Shown here: one piece after another, positions 56,442 through 64,000 of the stretch
How the letters are laid out: every line of letters starts with the position of its first letter
Position numbering within the stretch: the first letter of the stretch is position 1
DNA from: Clostridia bacterium
GTDB taxonomy: Bacteria; Bacillota; Clostridia; Lachnospirales; Anaerotignaceae
Length of the DNA: 64,000 bases
Direction of reading: 5' to 3'
Assembly (NCBI GenBank): GCA_009929735.1
Contig: RZZU01000007.1
Coordinates: 1 to 64,000 of the forward strand
Notes under the pieces: model-generated
What the model was told of the DNA's origin: nothing
The model's input: the letters and a program-made list of their open reading frames with translations, nothing else
The model's database searches: none
Program-made: the position numbers and the translations under genes

Positions 56442-57332
56442 TTAAAGAGAAGGTTCAGTCGTCTTCCAAAAAAGATAATTGTTTTCAACAAACGCTTCGA
56501 TTTTTCCCATATCGCAAAGGTAAGATAAATAGGAACGGATTGTGCTTCCTACCAGAACGTATTGCGCAGGATCCATGGTTAGTGAAAATTTTTCAAAGAT
56601 ATTATGGAGAATGTCTTCAAAAAACTTTGGGGATGCACAAATTTGCAATAATTCATTGAGGATTTCAATTGTTTTTGCACGGTTCGTTTCAACCAATGGA
56701 CGAATATCCGCTGTTGGCTCTGCGTGTGCAGGAATGAATAGAGTGCCCTCAAGCGTTTCGAGAAAATCAAGGGTTTTGAAATAAGCGGAAACATCATAAT
56801 TAAAGCTGATATGATATTTGCTCAAAATGGTTTCGCTGAAAACAGAATCAGCGATAAAGTATACATTATCCGGTGTTTTTACTCCAATCATCTGCCAGAA
56901 ATGACCGCCCAAAGGGAAAATTTCCATACCATCCGGAAGATTTGCCAGAGAAATATTCTGTGCTTTTGAAGGAGTTGCCATTAAAAATTTGCTTTTCAGT
57001 TTTTGAAATGGGTATCCACCATAAAGGAAAGAAGGCTCTAGAATAGGGTTTTCAATGACAGCGTTTTCCATTGGAGTGGAATATATGGGGCAATTCAGTC
57101 GATCCTGCAGCAGGGTATTTCCGCCGATATGGTCAGCATTGGAATGGGTATTGATAATCCCCATGAGTTTCCAGCCTTGCTGGTCAAGGATTTTTTGGAT
57201 TTTTCGTCCTGCGTCCTTATCATTTCCGCTGTCAATCAGCCAGACATTTTCCGCTGAACTACGGTATACGCCTATTTTTGAGGGAGAGTTGATATAAAAA
57301 GTGTTTTCAGCAGCTTGAATTAATTCGTACAT
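56442..57332 (-). CDS. Metallo-beta-lactamase-fold hydrolase with altered metal motif
   Basis: The 296-residue MBL-fold protein has a GGAGG site seven bases before the ATG. The metal motif HxHxDH reads H63-S-N65-A-D67-H68, so the second histidine is asparagine. Further ligands are likely H144 (GGHFWQMIG), D162 (IADSVF) and H203 (PAHAEP). The C-terminal ~80 residues look like a winged-helix or helical add-on. Function unknown; with one altered ligand it may bind a single metal or a different one. Confidence 0.85.
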   Translation of the reverse strand: MYELIQAAENTFYINSPSKIGVYRSSAENVWLIDSGNDKDAGRKIQKILDQQGWKLMGIINTHSNADHIGGNTLLQDRLNCPIYSTPMENAVIENPILEPSFLYGGYPFQKLKSKFLMATPSKAQNISLANLPDGMEIFPLGGHFWQMIGVKTPDNVYFIADSVFSETILSKYHISFNYDVSAYFKTLDFLETLEGTLFIPAHAEPTADIRPLVETNRAKTIEILNELLQICASPKFFEDILHNIFEKFSLTMDPAQYVLVGSTIRSYLSYLCDMGKIEAFVENNYLFWKTTEPSL

Positions 57333-57373
57333 AGAAACCTCCTTTTTAGTTACACATCGCTATGTTTTAAAAA

Positions 57374-57398
57374 AGCTGTTCCTGTTTTAGGAACAGCT
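57374..57398 (-). terminator. Terminator downstream of fba and the tandem repeat
   Basis: AGCTGTTCCT and AGGAACAGCT with a short loop. A-rich sequence on the left gives U residues on the minus transcript. Confidence 0.75.
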
Positions 57399-57420
57399 CA
57401 GACTTTAGAAAAACCATGGG

Positions 57421-57553
57421 AGTGACCCCCTCACTGCCCAAGACAGGGCAGACGGCGAAGCCGGCTTTTGCGAAGCAAAAGTGAGTGACCCCCTCACTGC
57501 CCAAGACAGGGCAGACGGCGAAGCCGGCTTTTGCGAAGCAAAAGTGAGTGACC
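57421..57553. repeat. 63-bp tandem repeat, 2.1 copies
   Basis: Copies start at 57421 and 57484 and are identical as read, with a seven-base start of a third at 57547. Each unit is GC-rich and contains an inverted repeat (CTGCCC/GGGCAG). The period of 63 keeps frame, so the minus strand reads open, but there is no start, ribosome site or known domain. It looks like a REP-type repeat. Confidence 0.8.
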
Positions 57554-57725
57554 TAAAACCCTTGTGGGTTTTTGAGGGAAAGCCGCCAAGATTTTGCAAT
57601 GATTTGTTTTGCAGATGCGCAAAGACTATTCTACAGATTTCGTTGAAAATATTTTTCATAAAACCCTTTTGATGCTTGAAAAATAATTCTTCTGCATTCT
57701 TTAGTCAGCCAGAAAAACGCATTGC

Positions 57726-58673
57726 TTAGTCCATTGAATTGGTAGAACCAATTACATTTTTAATTTTGTCATCTACCAATGCTTGAATCAGCTCTCGTGC
57801 GGCACCAAGATAGCCACGAGGGTCAAAAGCGGAGGGGTTTTCGCCAAAGGATTTGCGAACTGCCGCCGTCATTGCCAAACGAATGTCTGTGTCCATATTG
57901 ATTTTGCAAACCGCCATTGCGGAGGCTTTTCTGAGCATTTCAGCAGGAATTCCCTTAGCACCCGAAATATTACCGCCAAATTCGTTGCACATCGCAACAC
58001 AGTTTTGGTCTACGGAAGAAGCACCGTGCAAAACAATAGGATAGTTATGGAAGCCTTCTGCCTCTAATTTTTTTGTAATGGTTTCCAGACGGTCAAAGTC
58101 CAGTTTTGCTTCGCCTTTAAATTTATAAGCACCATGGCTTGTTCCAATGGCAATTGCCAAGGAATCTACGCCGGTACGTTTTACGAAATCAACTGCCTGA
58201 TCAGGGTCAGTATAAGTAGCATGAGCGGCATCAACCTTTACATCGTCCTCTACACCTGAAAGCTTACCCAATTCAGCCTCCACAACAACCCCTCTGGTAT
58301 GGGCATATTCTACGATTTCCTTTGTTTGAGCCACATTTTCCTCATATTCCAAGTGGGAACCGTCAAACATGACTGAGGTGAAGCCATATTCAATGCAGTC
58401 CTTGCAAATTTGAAAATCAGAACCGTGATCCAGATGCAGAGCAATGTCCAAGCCTGTTTCCTCAACAGCCGCATCTACCATAGCCTTTAAATATTTGGGG
58501 TGCGCATATTTTAACGCACTTTTGGAAACCTGAAGAATAACGGCGGAGTTCTGAGCCTTAGCCGCCTCAACTACACCTTGAATAATTTCCATATTGTTAA
58601 TATTAAATGCGCCGATGGCATAGCCGCCTTGGAAAGCTTTTTCAAACATTTTTTTTGTTGTAACCAACGCCAT
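57726..58673 (-). CDS. fba: Class II fructose-1,6-bisphosphate aldolase
   Basis: The protein is 315 residues from the ATG at 58673, which has AGAGGTG upstream; an ATG three codons earlier lacks spacing. It splits fructose 1,6-bisphosphate into two triose phosphates. Motifs include the catalytic aspartate and zinc histidine in LHLDHGSDF (about 81-89), SVMFDGSHLEYEEN, EAELGKLSGVED, and phosphate-binding GTSHGAYKF and LHGASSVD. It complements pfkA and pyk elsewhere in the window. Confidence 0.97.
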   Translation of the reverse strand: MALVTTKKMFEKAFQGGYAIGAFNINNMEIIQGVVEAAKAQNSAVILQVSKSALKYAHPKYLKAMVDAAVEETGLDIALHLDHGSDFQICKDCIEYGFTSVMFDGSHLEYEENVAQTKEIVEYAHTRGVVVEAELGKLSGVEDDVKVDAAHATYTDPDQAVDFVKRTGVDSLAIAIGTSHGAYKFKGEAKLDFDRLETITKKLEAEGFHNYPIVLHGASSVDQNCVAMCNEFGGNISGAKGIPAEMLRKASAMAVCKINMDTDIRLAMTAAVRKSFGENPSAFDPRGYLGAARELIQALVDDKIKNVIGSTNSMD

Positions 58674-58726
58674 ATTATACACCTCTTTCTTTTTTTTGTT
58701 TACAAATGATTGTTTCCTGTACTAAA

Positions 58727-58755
58727 ATTATAATACGGTACTTAGGCTGTGGCAA
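58727..58755 (-). promoter_or_regulatory. fba promoter
   Basis: On the minus strand TTGCCA (complement of 58750-58755), 17-base spacer, TATAAT (complement of 58727-58732). Confidence 0.7.
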
Positions 58756-58824
58756 GATAATTTGAGTGAGAATAACGCCTTTTATGGCAAGAAAAACAAT
58801 TATTCAAGAATGGGGTGAAGCGTT

Positions 58825-59283
58825 TTGAAAAATATCTTAGTTTTTTTGGGTGTTTTGGGTTTTGATTTGGGAACCAAAAAATGGGCGGATTTGAAATTAC
58901 CGCTGGGTAAGCGAAAAAAGGTATCCAAAAATCTACTGTATTTCCAGCACATAAAAAATTCCGGAATGGCATATCATAAGCTTACAGGGAAAAAGAATTT
59001 AATTCTCTTTATTACTGGAGGATTAACAGCTGTGTATAGTATTTTGTTTTTTGGGGCGTGTTTTGGCAAGAAAGATGCTAAAAAATATGGCGTTCCTCTG
59101 GCGATAACCTTAGGCGGCGCTTATGGAAATTTTTTGGAAAGATGGAAAAAGGGCTATGTAACCGATTTTATTTATATCAAAAAGGGAAAGAATGCCCCGA
59201 TTTTCAATGTTGCGGATGCTTCGTTGTTGCTTGGCGCAATTTCGGTCGTAATCACATCTTTCATAGAAACGGAAAAAAAGTAG
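58825..59283 (+). CDS. Signal peptidase II-like protein
   Basis: The 152-residue membrane protein has a TTG start with GGGGTG upstream. It shows LspA signatures: HIKNSGMAYHKL (for NxGAAF), GGAYGNFLERWKKGYVTDFI with a catalytic aspartate (about 121), and FNVADAS with the second (about 136). The usual N-x-x-D-R reads N-x-x-E-R. LspA cleaves lipoprotein signal peptides such as that of MetQ. Deviation from consensus and the TTG start suggest a second, divergent LspA rather than the main one (inference). Confidence 0.8.
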   Translation: MKNILVFLGVLGFDLGTKKWADLKLPLGKRKKVSKNLLYFQHIKNSGMAYHKLTGKKNLILFITGGLTAVYSILFFGACFGKKDAKKYGVPLAITLGGAYGNFLERWKKGYVTDFIYIKKGKNAPIFNVADASLLLGAISVVITSFIETEKK

Positions 59284-59294
59284 ATGTTTTCCTA

Positions 59295-59323
59295 TTGATG
59301 TATTGCGAAATGCGTTGTATAAT
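59295..59323 (+). promoter_or_regulatory. Promoter of the 6S-like RNA
   Basis: TTGATG (59295-59300), 17-base spacer, TATAAT (59318-59323). The predicted start is near 59331. Confidence 0.7.
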
Positions 59324-59330
59324 GTAAATA

Positions 59331-59521
59331 CAAATTCCTGAAGTGTGCGAGAGCTTACCATTTTTGAACCTACACAATTGACTCGGGATTCCTATACGCG
59401 AAAGTTATGTCAGGCCCCAAGATAATTCCCTTTGGGCAGGGGAAGGCAGATACTTTGGCTGCGGTAACCCACCTGGCTTAGGCTAGGTGTCACGCGGTAA
59501 GAACGGCACTTTGGGTTTTTT
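59331..59521 (+). ncRNA. ssrS: Probable 6S RNA
   Basis: About 190 bases of non-coding sequence run from a strong promoter to a T-run. The ends pair (CCTGAAGTG at 59337-59345 with CACTTTGGG at 59507-59515, G-U pairs allowed), and CTTACC pairs with GGTAAG inside. Blocks such as TTTGAACCTACAC and TAACCCACCTGG recall Firmicutes 6S RNA, which binds the sigma-A holoenzyme as a promoter mimic. Identification is from memory of the consensus. Confidence 0.75.
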
Positions 59522-59568
59522 ATTTTAAAGATATAAGCAAATGAAAATTGTTATAGAATGTTTTTTTG

Positions 59569-59601
59569 GCTGAGTCGATTTTATTTAGACTCAGCTTTTT
59601 T
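59569..59601 (+). terminator. Second terminator after the 6S-like RNA
   Basis: GCTGAGTC and GACTCAGC arms followed by TTTTTT. Confidence 0.8.
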
Positions 59602-59686
59602 GTTTGGTTAAGAGGCGTAAATCATTAAAACTTTATTCTGCTTATTTTTATGTCTGCTTTTTTATTGACAGTATTTCAGAAGGCTT

Positions 59687-59728
59687 AAAAAATTGCACCA
59701 TATTAGATTTTTTCTAATATGATGCAAT
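59687..59728 (-). terminator. ridA terminator
   Basis: Arms TTGCACCATATTAGA and TCTAATATGATGCAA with one mismatch. AAAAAA on the left gives the U-run on the minus transcript. Confidence 0.88.
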
Positions 59729-59783
59729 AAAAAGAGCGCTCTCTGTGTATAAGCTTTGTTTTTTGAGGAAAATTGTGTAAACC

Positions 59784-60161
59784 TTATTTCAACAGTGCAA
59801 TTACTTCAACTTCGCACAAAACATTTTTGGGAAGTGTTTTTACTGCAACGCAGGAACGTGCGGGTTTATTCGTAAAATATGTGCCATAAATTCCGTTAAA
59901 AACAGCAAAATCAGCCATATCTGCCAAAAAGCAGGTGGTTTTAATTGTATCAGCAAAGGTTAAACCATTTGCTTCCAAAACAGCACTAAGATTTTTCATA
60001 ACCTGTTCTGTTTGACCTTCGATTGTTGTTGCCACCACATCGCCAACAGCAGGGTCAATGGCAATCTGACCGCTTGTGAAAAGGAAACCGTTTGCAGACA
60101 TTGCCTGAGAGTAAGGGCCGATTGCTGCGGGTGCTTTCTCTGTGCTTGTTACTTTAATCAT
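59784..60161 (-). CDS. ridA: RidA-family enamine/imine deaminase
   Basis: The protein is 125 residues from the ATG at 60161, eight bases after GGAGG; two earlier ATGs sit too close to that site. It clears reactive enamines made by PLP enzymes such as threonine dehydratase. Family blocks are PAAIGPYSQAM, FTSGQIAIDPAVG and the catalytic-arginine segment KPARSCVAVKTLP, followed by VEVIALL. Length is exactly typical. Confidence 0.95.
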   Translation of the reverse strand: MIKVTSTEKAPAAIGPYSQAMSANGFLFTSGQIAIDPAVGDVVATTIEGQTEQVMKNLSAVLEANGLTFADTIKTTCFLADMADFAVFNGIYGTYFTNKPARSCVAVKTLPKNVLCEVEVIALLK

Positions 60162-60469
60162 AATCATTACCTCCAAGTGTTTTTATGGTTTTCACGAGCT
60201 ATTGGAAGGAAATTGCCCTTGAAGTGGTAAAAACCCCTTCAAGAACAGAAAAAATCCTTATAGCCTTGACCTTATTACGGTGATAGTTCTATTTTATCTC
60301 AAAGACATTTTTTCGTCAATGTGTTTTTCTCACATACAGAAGGTTTATTTATTTTTTGTGAATTGCATATTTTTCTATTCCCTTTTTCCCCTCTTTCGGG
60401 TAAAATGAAAATAATGCGTATTTTTATTGAAATGAACTATTTACAATAGATAGAAAGGAATTTACTTTA
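60162..60469. other. Divergent region between ridA and prfC
   Basis: No gene. An inverted repeat CTTGAAGTGG/CCCCTTCAAG near 60219-60244 lies in the ridA upstream region and could be an operator or RNA hairpin. Confidence 0.4.
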
Positions 60470-62062
60470 ATGAGTATTTTGGAAGAAATCCAAAGAAGGC
60501 GGATTTTCGGTATTATTTCTCACCCGGATGCCGGTAAAACAACTTTAACCGAAAAGCTTCTACTTCATGGCGGGGCAATTCGTGAGGCAGGGACTGTAAA
60601 AGCAAGAAGAAATGCAAAGTTTGCGAAAAGTGACTGGATGGAGATTGAAAAACAGCGTGGCATTTCTGTTACTTCCTCCGTCATGCAGTTTGAATACAAC
60701 GGAAAGGTTGTATCCATTATGGATACCCCTGGGCATAATGATTTTGGCGAGGATACCTACCGCATTTTAACCTCTGTTGACAGTGCCGTAATGGTGATTG
60801 ATGCGGCGAAGGGCGTTGAGACGCAGACAGTAAAGCTTTTTAAAGTTTGCAGTATGCGAGGAATTCCTATTTTTACGTTTATTAACAAGCTGGATCGGCA
60901 GTCAAAGGATCCTTTGGAATGTATGGCGGATTTGGAGGATGCTTTAGGGCTGCCTTCAACTGCTGTGACATGGCCAATTGGGAATGGGCTTACCTTTGAA
61001 GGTATTTATGATAGGCTGGGAAATAAGGTATTTTTGTACCGCCAAAAAAGCGGCATGATTGAGCTTGGGGCAAATGGAGTTTTCGGCGATGCGCTGGAGG
61101 GAGTGATTTCCCAAGCAAATTTAGATATTTTGCGTGAGGAAATGGAGCTTTTGGATGGAGCCGGCAACAGCTTTGACTTACAGGCAATCAAAGAAGGCAA
61201 GCTCTCTCCTGTGTTTTTCGGTTCAGCACTGGTAGATTTTGGAATAACGCCGTTTTTAAAGCATTTCTTAGAATGGGCGCCTGCTCCAGGGGCAAGAAAA
61301 ACGACCACAGGCGAAGTGAAGCCGACAGATGAATTTTTCAGCGGCTTTATTTTCAAAATTCAGGCAAATATGAATCCTGCCCACAGGGATAGATTGGCGT
61401 TTTTGCGTATCTGCTCGGGAACCTTTACCAGAGGCATGACGGTAACCCTATCCAGAACGGGAAAGCAGATGAAGCTGAGTCAATCTACACAGCTGATGGC
61501 AAACGAACGAGAAACCCTAGAAACTGCGGTTGTCGGGGATATTATCGGTATTTATGACAGCGGAAATTATCAGATTGGGGATACCTTGACAGATACAAAA
61601 GAAAAGCTGTTTTTCGAGCCTTTACCAACCTTCCCGCCGGAATTATTTATGCGTGTGCATCCTGTAAACTCCTTAAAGGCAAAGCAGTTTCAAAAAGGGG
61701 TGCAGCAGCTGGCGCAGGAAGGGGCAATTCAAGTTTACCGTAATGATTTTAATGACATTATTTTGGGTGCAGTTGGACAATTGCAATTTGAAGTGTTTGA
61801 ATACCGCCTGAATAATGAATACAATTCGGAAATTCGTATGGAAGCTTTGGATTACAACGTTGCACGTTGGGTAAACCCTGCATCCGTTGGAGATATAAAA
61901 GACCATCTGGTGGCAAGAAGCACACTGGTGTATGACCGTTTTGAGCGACCGATTTTGCTTTTTGCAAATCAATATACCTTAAATAATTTTATGCAGAAAA
62001 ATCCCGATATAGAGCTTTGGGAGGCACTAAACGTGGACGACAGCGAATACCAAGAGGTATAA
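60470..62062 (+). CDS. prfC: Peptide chain release factor 3
   Basis: The 530-residue GTPase recycles RF1 and RF2 from the ribosome. G1 is ISHPDAGKTTLTEKL (about 17), G3 is DTPGHNDFGEDTYR (about 84), and G4 is NKLD. Switch-type EKQRGISVTSS precedes G3. The 'SHPDAGKTT' and 'GEDTYR' forms separate it from EF-G. AGAAAGG precedes the ATG. Confidence 0.97.
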   Translation: MSILEEIQRRRIFGIISHPDAGKTTLTEKLLLHGGAIREAGTVKARRNAKFAKSDWMEIEKQRGISVTSSVMQFEYNGKVVSIMDTPGHNDFGEDTYRILTSVDSAVMVIDAAKGVETQTVKLFKVCSMRGIPIFTFINKLDRQSKDPLECMADLEDALGLPSTAVTWPIGNGLTFEGIYDRLGNKVFLYRQKSGMIELGANGVFGDALEGVISQANLDILREEMELLDGAGNSFDLQAIKEGKLSPVFFGSALVDFGITPFLKHFLEWAPAPGARKTTTGEVKPTDEFFSGFIFKIQANMNPAHRDRLAFLRICSGTFTRGMTVTLSRTGKQMKLSQSTQLMANERETLETAVVGDIIGIYDSGNYQIGDTLTDTKEKLFFEPLPTFPPELFMRVHPVNSLKAKQFQKGVQQLAQEGAIQVYRNDFNDIILGAVGQLQFEVFEYRLNNEYNSEIRMEALDYNVARWVNPASVGDIKDHLVARSTLVYDRFERPILLFANQYTLNNFMQKNPDIELWEALNVDDSEYQEV

Positions 62063-62069
62063 CATTTTA

Positions 62070-62105
62070 CGGGCGAACTTTTTATAGGTTCGCCTGTTTT
62101 TTTGT
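62070..62105 (+). terminator. prfC terminator
   Basis: CGGGCGAAC and GTTCGCCTG arms followed by a T-run. Confidence 0.88.
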
Positions 62106-62326
62106 ACAGAAAAAGATTTTGCGGATAAATGAAAAGAGTTTCGAGGTTATGGAACAAAATTCTATTTTTTACGTCAAATTTATTTTGTTGTGGAGTTTTA
62201 ATTTATGGAAACTTTATGTGGCAGAAAATGAATGGAAAAAGCACATTTCAAAAAAATGTTTTTGATTCTCAATGCAATCTATATTATGATGTTGGTATTG
62301 ACAAGAAGAAACGGAGGTGATCAAAA

Positions 62327-62968
62327 ATGGCGAAGGAAGCGGCGGAAGAGCAAGGGAGCAACTCTTTAATTTCCAGAGCAAAGCAGGGGGATATGGCGGC
62401 GTTTGAAGAGCTGATTTTGCAGCATGAAAAAACTGTTTATAACGTTGCACTCAGAATGATGAACCATAGCGAGGATGCCAGAGATATTTCCCAGGAAGTA
62501 TTGATTAAGGCGTTCCGAAATATCGCCAATTTTGACGAACGCTCAAGCTTTTCTACATGGCTCTATCGAATTACGGTAAATACCTGCATAGATGAGATGA
62601 GAAAACGGAAAGGAAAGCAAAGCCTTTCTTTGGATAATGAGCTTGAGGACGATGAAGGTACTTGGAAGCGTGAGATTGCGGACGACGGTGATACGCCCGA
62701 AGAAAGCCTGATGCGAAAAGAGGAAAAAAGTGAATTATTAATGGCGTTGGAAACGATTTCTCAGGATTACAAAACCGTGTTTATTCTAAGGGATATGCGA
62801 GGGCTTACCTACGAAGAAATTGCCGACATTACGGGGCTAGCATTAGGAACGGTGAAATCCAGAATTTCACGTGCCAGAAATTACATAAAACAAGAAATCT
62901 ATAGAATGTGGGAACGAAACGGTACTGAACCTCGTCAAAAAAACAGAAAGGAGGGGGAAAATCCATGA
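62327..62968 (+). CDS. ECF-type RNA polymerase sigma factor
   Basis: The 213-residue sigma factor has region 2 (about 20-95: FEELILQHEKTVYNVALRM, DARDISQEVLIKAFRNI, FSTWLYRITVNTCID) and region 4 (about 140-195: YKTVFILRDMRGLTYEEIAD and LALGTVKSRISRAR). It resembles SigW/RpoE-like factors that respond to envelope stress. CGGAGGTGATC precedes the ATG. The downstream anti-sigma gene overlaps its stop by four bases (ATGA), so the two are translationally coupled. Confidence 0.95.
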   Translation: MAKEAAEEQGSNSLISRAKQGDMAAFEELILQHEKTVYNVALRMMNHSEDARDISQEVLIKAFRNIANFDERSSFSTWLYRITVNTCIDEMRKRKGKQSLSLDNELEDDEGTWKREIADDGDTPEESLMRKEEKSELLMALETISQDYKTVFILRDMRGLTYEEIADITGLALGTVKSRISRARNYIKQEIYRMWERNGTEPRQKNRKEGENP

Positions 62969-63948
62969 GCTGTGAAAAATGCAGAGAATTATTGTGGGAT
63001 TATTTGGAAAATGAATTAACGAAGGAAGATGCCGATTTTGTAGCGGCACATTTCATGCAATGTGAAAGCTGTCAGAAGGAAGCCGATCAAGTGAAAAAAA
63101 TCATGGATTCCTTGAAAAACCTTCCTGAGGAGGAATTGCCTGAGGGGTACCATGAGGAATTTATGGAGAAATTGGCACAAGAAGAGAAGGTAAGCCCTTT
63201 ATTTGTTCAGAAAAAGCCTCGATATAAATGGAAACAATTCAGCCTTGTAGCGGCGGCAGTTTTGCTTGTGGCGGTGATAGGCGGTGGTCAGGGCATTTTA
63301 AATTTGCGTGAAAATCAAAATGAAATGACTGAAAAAATGGTCAACGACAAAAAAGAAGATACCAGCGATGCTGCTGTTGAATATTCAATTACTTCACAAG
63401 GGGAAGGGATGCTTGATTTGGCGCCAGAGTTTCAGCAAACAGAAAAGGCGGCGCCTCCCGATACAGGACTTGTGGGGCAGGCAAAACAAAATGGCATTTC
63501 GCAGGAAGCGATCCCCCAAGAGGAACAAAAGGCGGCACAGAATGTCCAGGAGGAATTGCCTAAAATGACGGTAAGCCGGAAGGCGGAGGTGGACATAGAC
63601 ACGGACATTCTTCAGGATGAGGCGGCACCCGAATTGGAACAGGCAGAAACAAGAAGTATGTTATTTGCGCAAAATGACAGCGGAGAAGACTCGCAAGCAC
63701 AGCAAGAAGTCATACTGACAGTTGTACGTAAAGATGGAGTGTTGGACAGCATTAGGGATTTGGCCGTTTCCCTTGAAGGGGACGAAGTGGAACAAGCTTT
63801 GGAAGATTCCATAAAGGTTTTTGTGCCTTTCGATCACGCCGACGATTTCATGGACGGCTTAAGGAAGTTGGGCGAAACCCGCTCTATGGAAGAAGCTTTC
63901 GAAGAAACGGAAATTGTTTTTTTTGAAGTAACACTGGAAACAGAATGA
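62965..63948 (+). CDS. Anti-sigma factor with zinc-finger domain
   Basis: The 327-residue protein opens with a zf-HC2 anti-sigma domain (about 1-45). CEKCRELLWDYLENELT is followed by the H-x3-C-x2-C zinc motif AHFMQCESC. A single membrane span (about 90-110: LVAAAVLLVAVIGGGQGI) leads to an extracellular part of about 215 residues, rich in Glu and Gln and probably flexible in its first half. The domain at the end (about 245-327) is not recognised and may be the signal-sensing part. It should hold the ECF sigma factor inactive at the membrane. Confidence 0.9.
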   Translation: MSCEKCRELLWDYLENELTKEDADFVAAHFMQCESCQKEADQVKKIMDSLKNLPEEELPEGYHEEFMEKLAQEEKVSPLFVQKKPRYKWKQFSLVAAAVLLVAVIGGGQGILNLRENQNEMTEKMVNDKKEDTSDAAVEYSITSQGEGMLDLAPEFQQTEKAAPPDTGLVGQAKQNGISQEAIPQEEQKAAQNVQEELPKMTVSRKAEVDIDTDILQDEAAPELEQAETRSMLFAQNDSGEDSQAQQEVILTVVRKDGVLDSIRDLAVSLEGDEVEQALEDSIKVFVPFDHADDFMDGLRKLGETRSMEEAFEETEIVFFEVTLETE

Positions 63949-63951
63949 TTG

Positions 63952-63993
63952 AAAACGCTTTTTTCTAATGAAATAGGGAGAAGCGTTTTTTTA
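63952..63993 (+). terminator. Terminator of the sigma/anti-sigma operon
   Basis: AAAACGCTT (63952-63960) and AAGCGTTTT (63981-63989) arms followed by Ts. Confidence 0.8.
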
Positions 63994-64000
63994 TTATGTA

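Noticed and set aside
57405-57659. Minus-strand frame containing a 21-residue repeat
   Set aside because: It arises from the 63-bp tandem repeat; no ribosome site or domain, and it runs into a terminator.

Overview
The window looks like chromosome from a low-GC, strictly anaerobic Clostridia bacterium, most likely Lachnospirales and perhaps close to Anaerotignum (lineage inferred from gene content and style, not computed). Pointers are a one-piece pyruvate:ferredoxin oxidoreductase, a pyruvate kinase with a C-terminal phosphohistidine-type domain, a T-box leader, strong AGGAGG-type ribosome sites, many intrinsic terminators and a NadD-YqeK fusion. No rRNA, tRNA, CRISPR array or intact mobile element was found.

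Layout. 1-4.2 kb: a class V PLP enzyme and an unusual DAACS-type transporter, faced by a convergent RpiR-type regulator. 4.3-9.13 kb: a decayed, accessory-looking stretch ending at the 3' end of tmRNA. It holds broken DUF1643 and D12 adenine-methyltransferase genes, orphan small membrane proteins, an amidase-domain protein and a radical SAM/SPASM protein. 9.13-9.98 kb: ssrA (tmRNA) and smpB. 10.2-19.2 kb: a gene remnant, a copper-amine-oxidase-N-like secreted protein, nifJ, and a MacAB-like export operon. 19.5-26.4 kb: dnaE, a TRAP (MtrB) homologue, pfkA and pyk. 26.8-30 kb: a DUF819 permease and an M19 dipeptidase with tandem palindromic operators, plus a convergent XRE-cupin regulator. 30.2-33.3 kb: yhbY, a DUF2974 protein, a nadD-yqeK fusion and rsfS. 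33.7-40 kb: gltB and gltD behind a leader terminator. 40.3-49.1 kb, mostly minus strand: TraX-like protein, chemoreceptor, diguanylate cyclase, an uncharacterised membrane protein, a hydrolase, an acetyltransferase and rlmD. 49.2-54.8 kb: S1-domain protein, small membrane protein, then a methionine T-box, metN, metI, metQ and an M20 amidohydrolase. 54.9-58.7 kb, minus: MATE exporter, metallo-beta-lactamase-fold protein, a 63-bp tandem repeat and class II aldolase. 58.8-64 kb: LspA-like protein, a probable 6S RNA, ridA, prfC, and an ECF sigma/anti-sigma pair.

How the genes fit together. PfkA, Fba, Pyk and NifJ cover glucose breakdown to acetyl-CoA with reduced ferredoxin. GltBD assimilates ammonia. 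MetNIQ, the T-box and the M20 enzyme fit methionine salvage. The DUF819/M19/XRE-cupin set and the PLP-enzyme/transporter/RpiR set look like two locally regulated units for taking up and breaking down amino acids or peptides. The most interesting unexplained items are the structured pfkA-pyk spacer, the competing hairpins before the M20 gene, the leader terminator before gltB, the TRAP protein with no trp genes in view, and the decayed island beside tmRNA.
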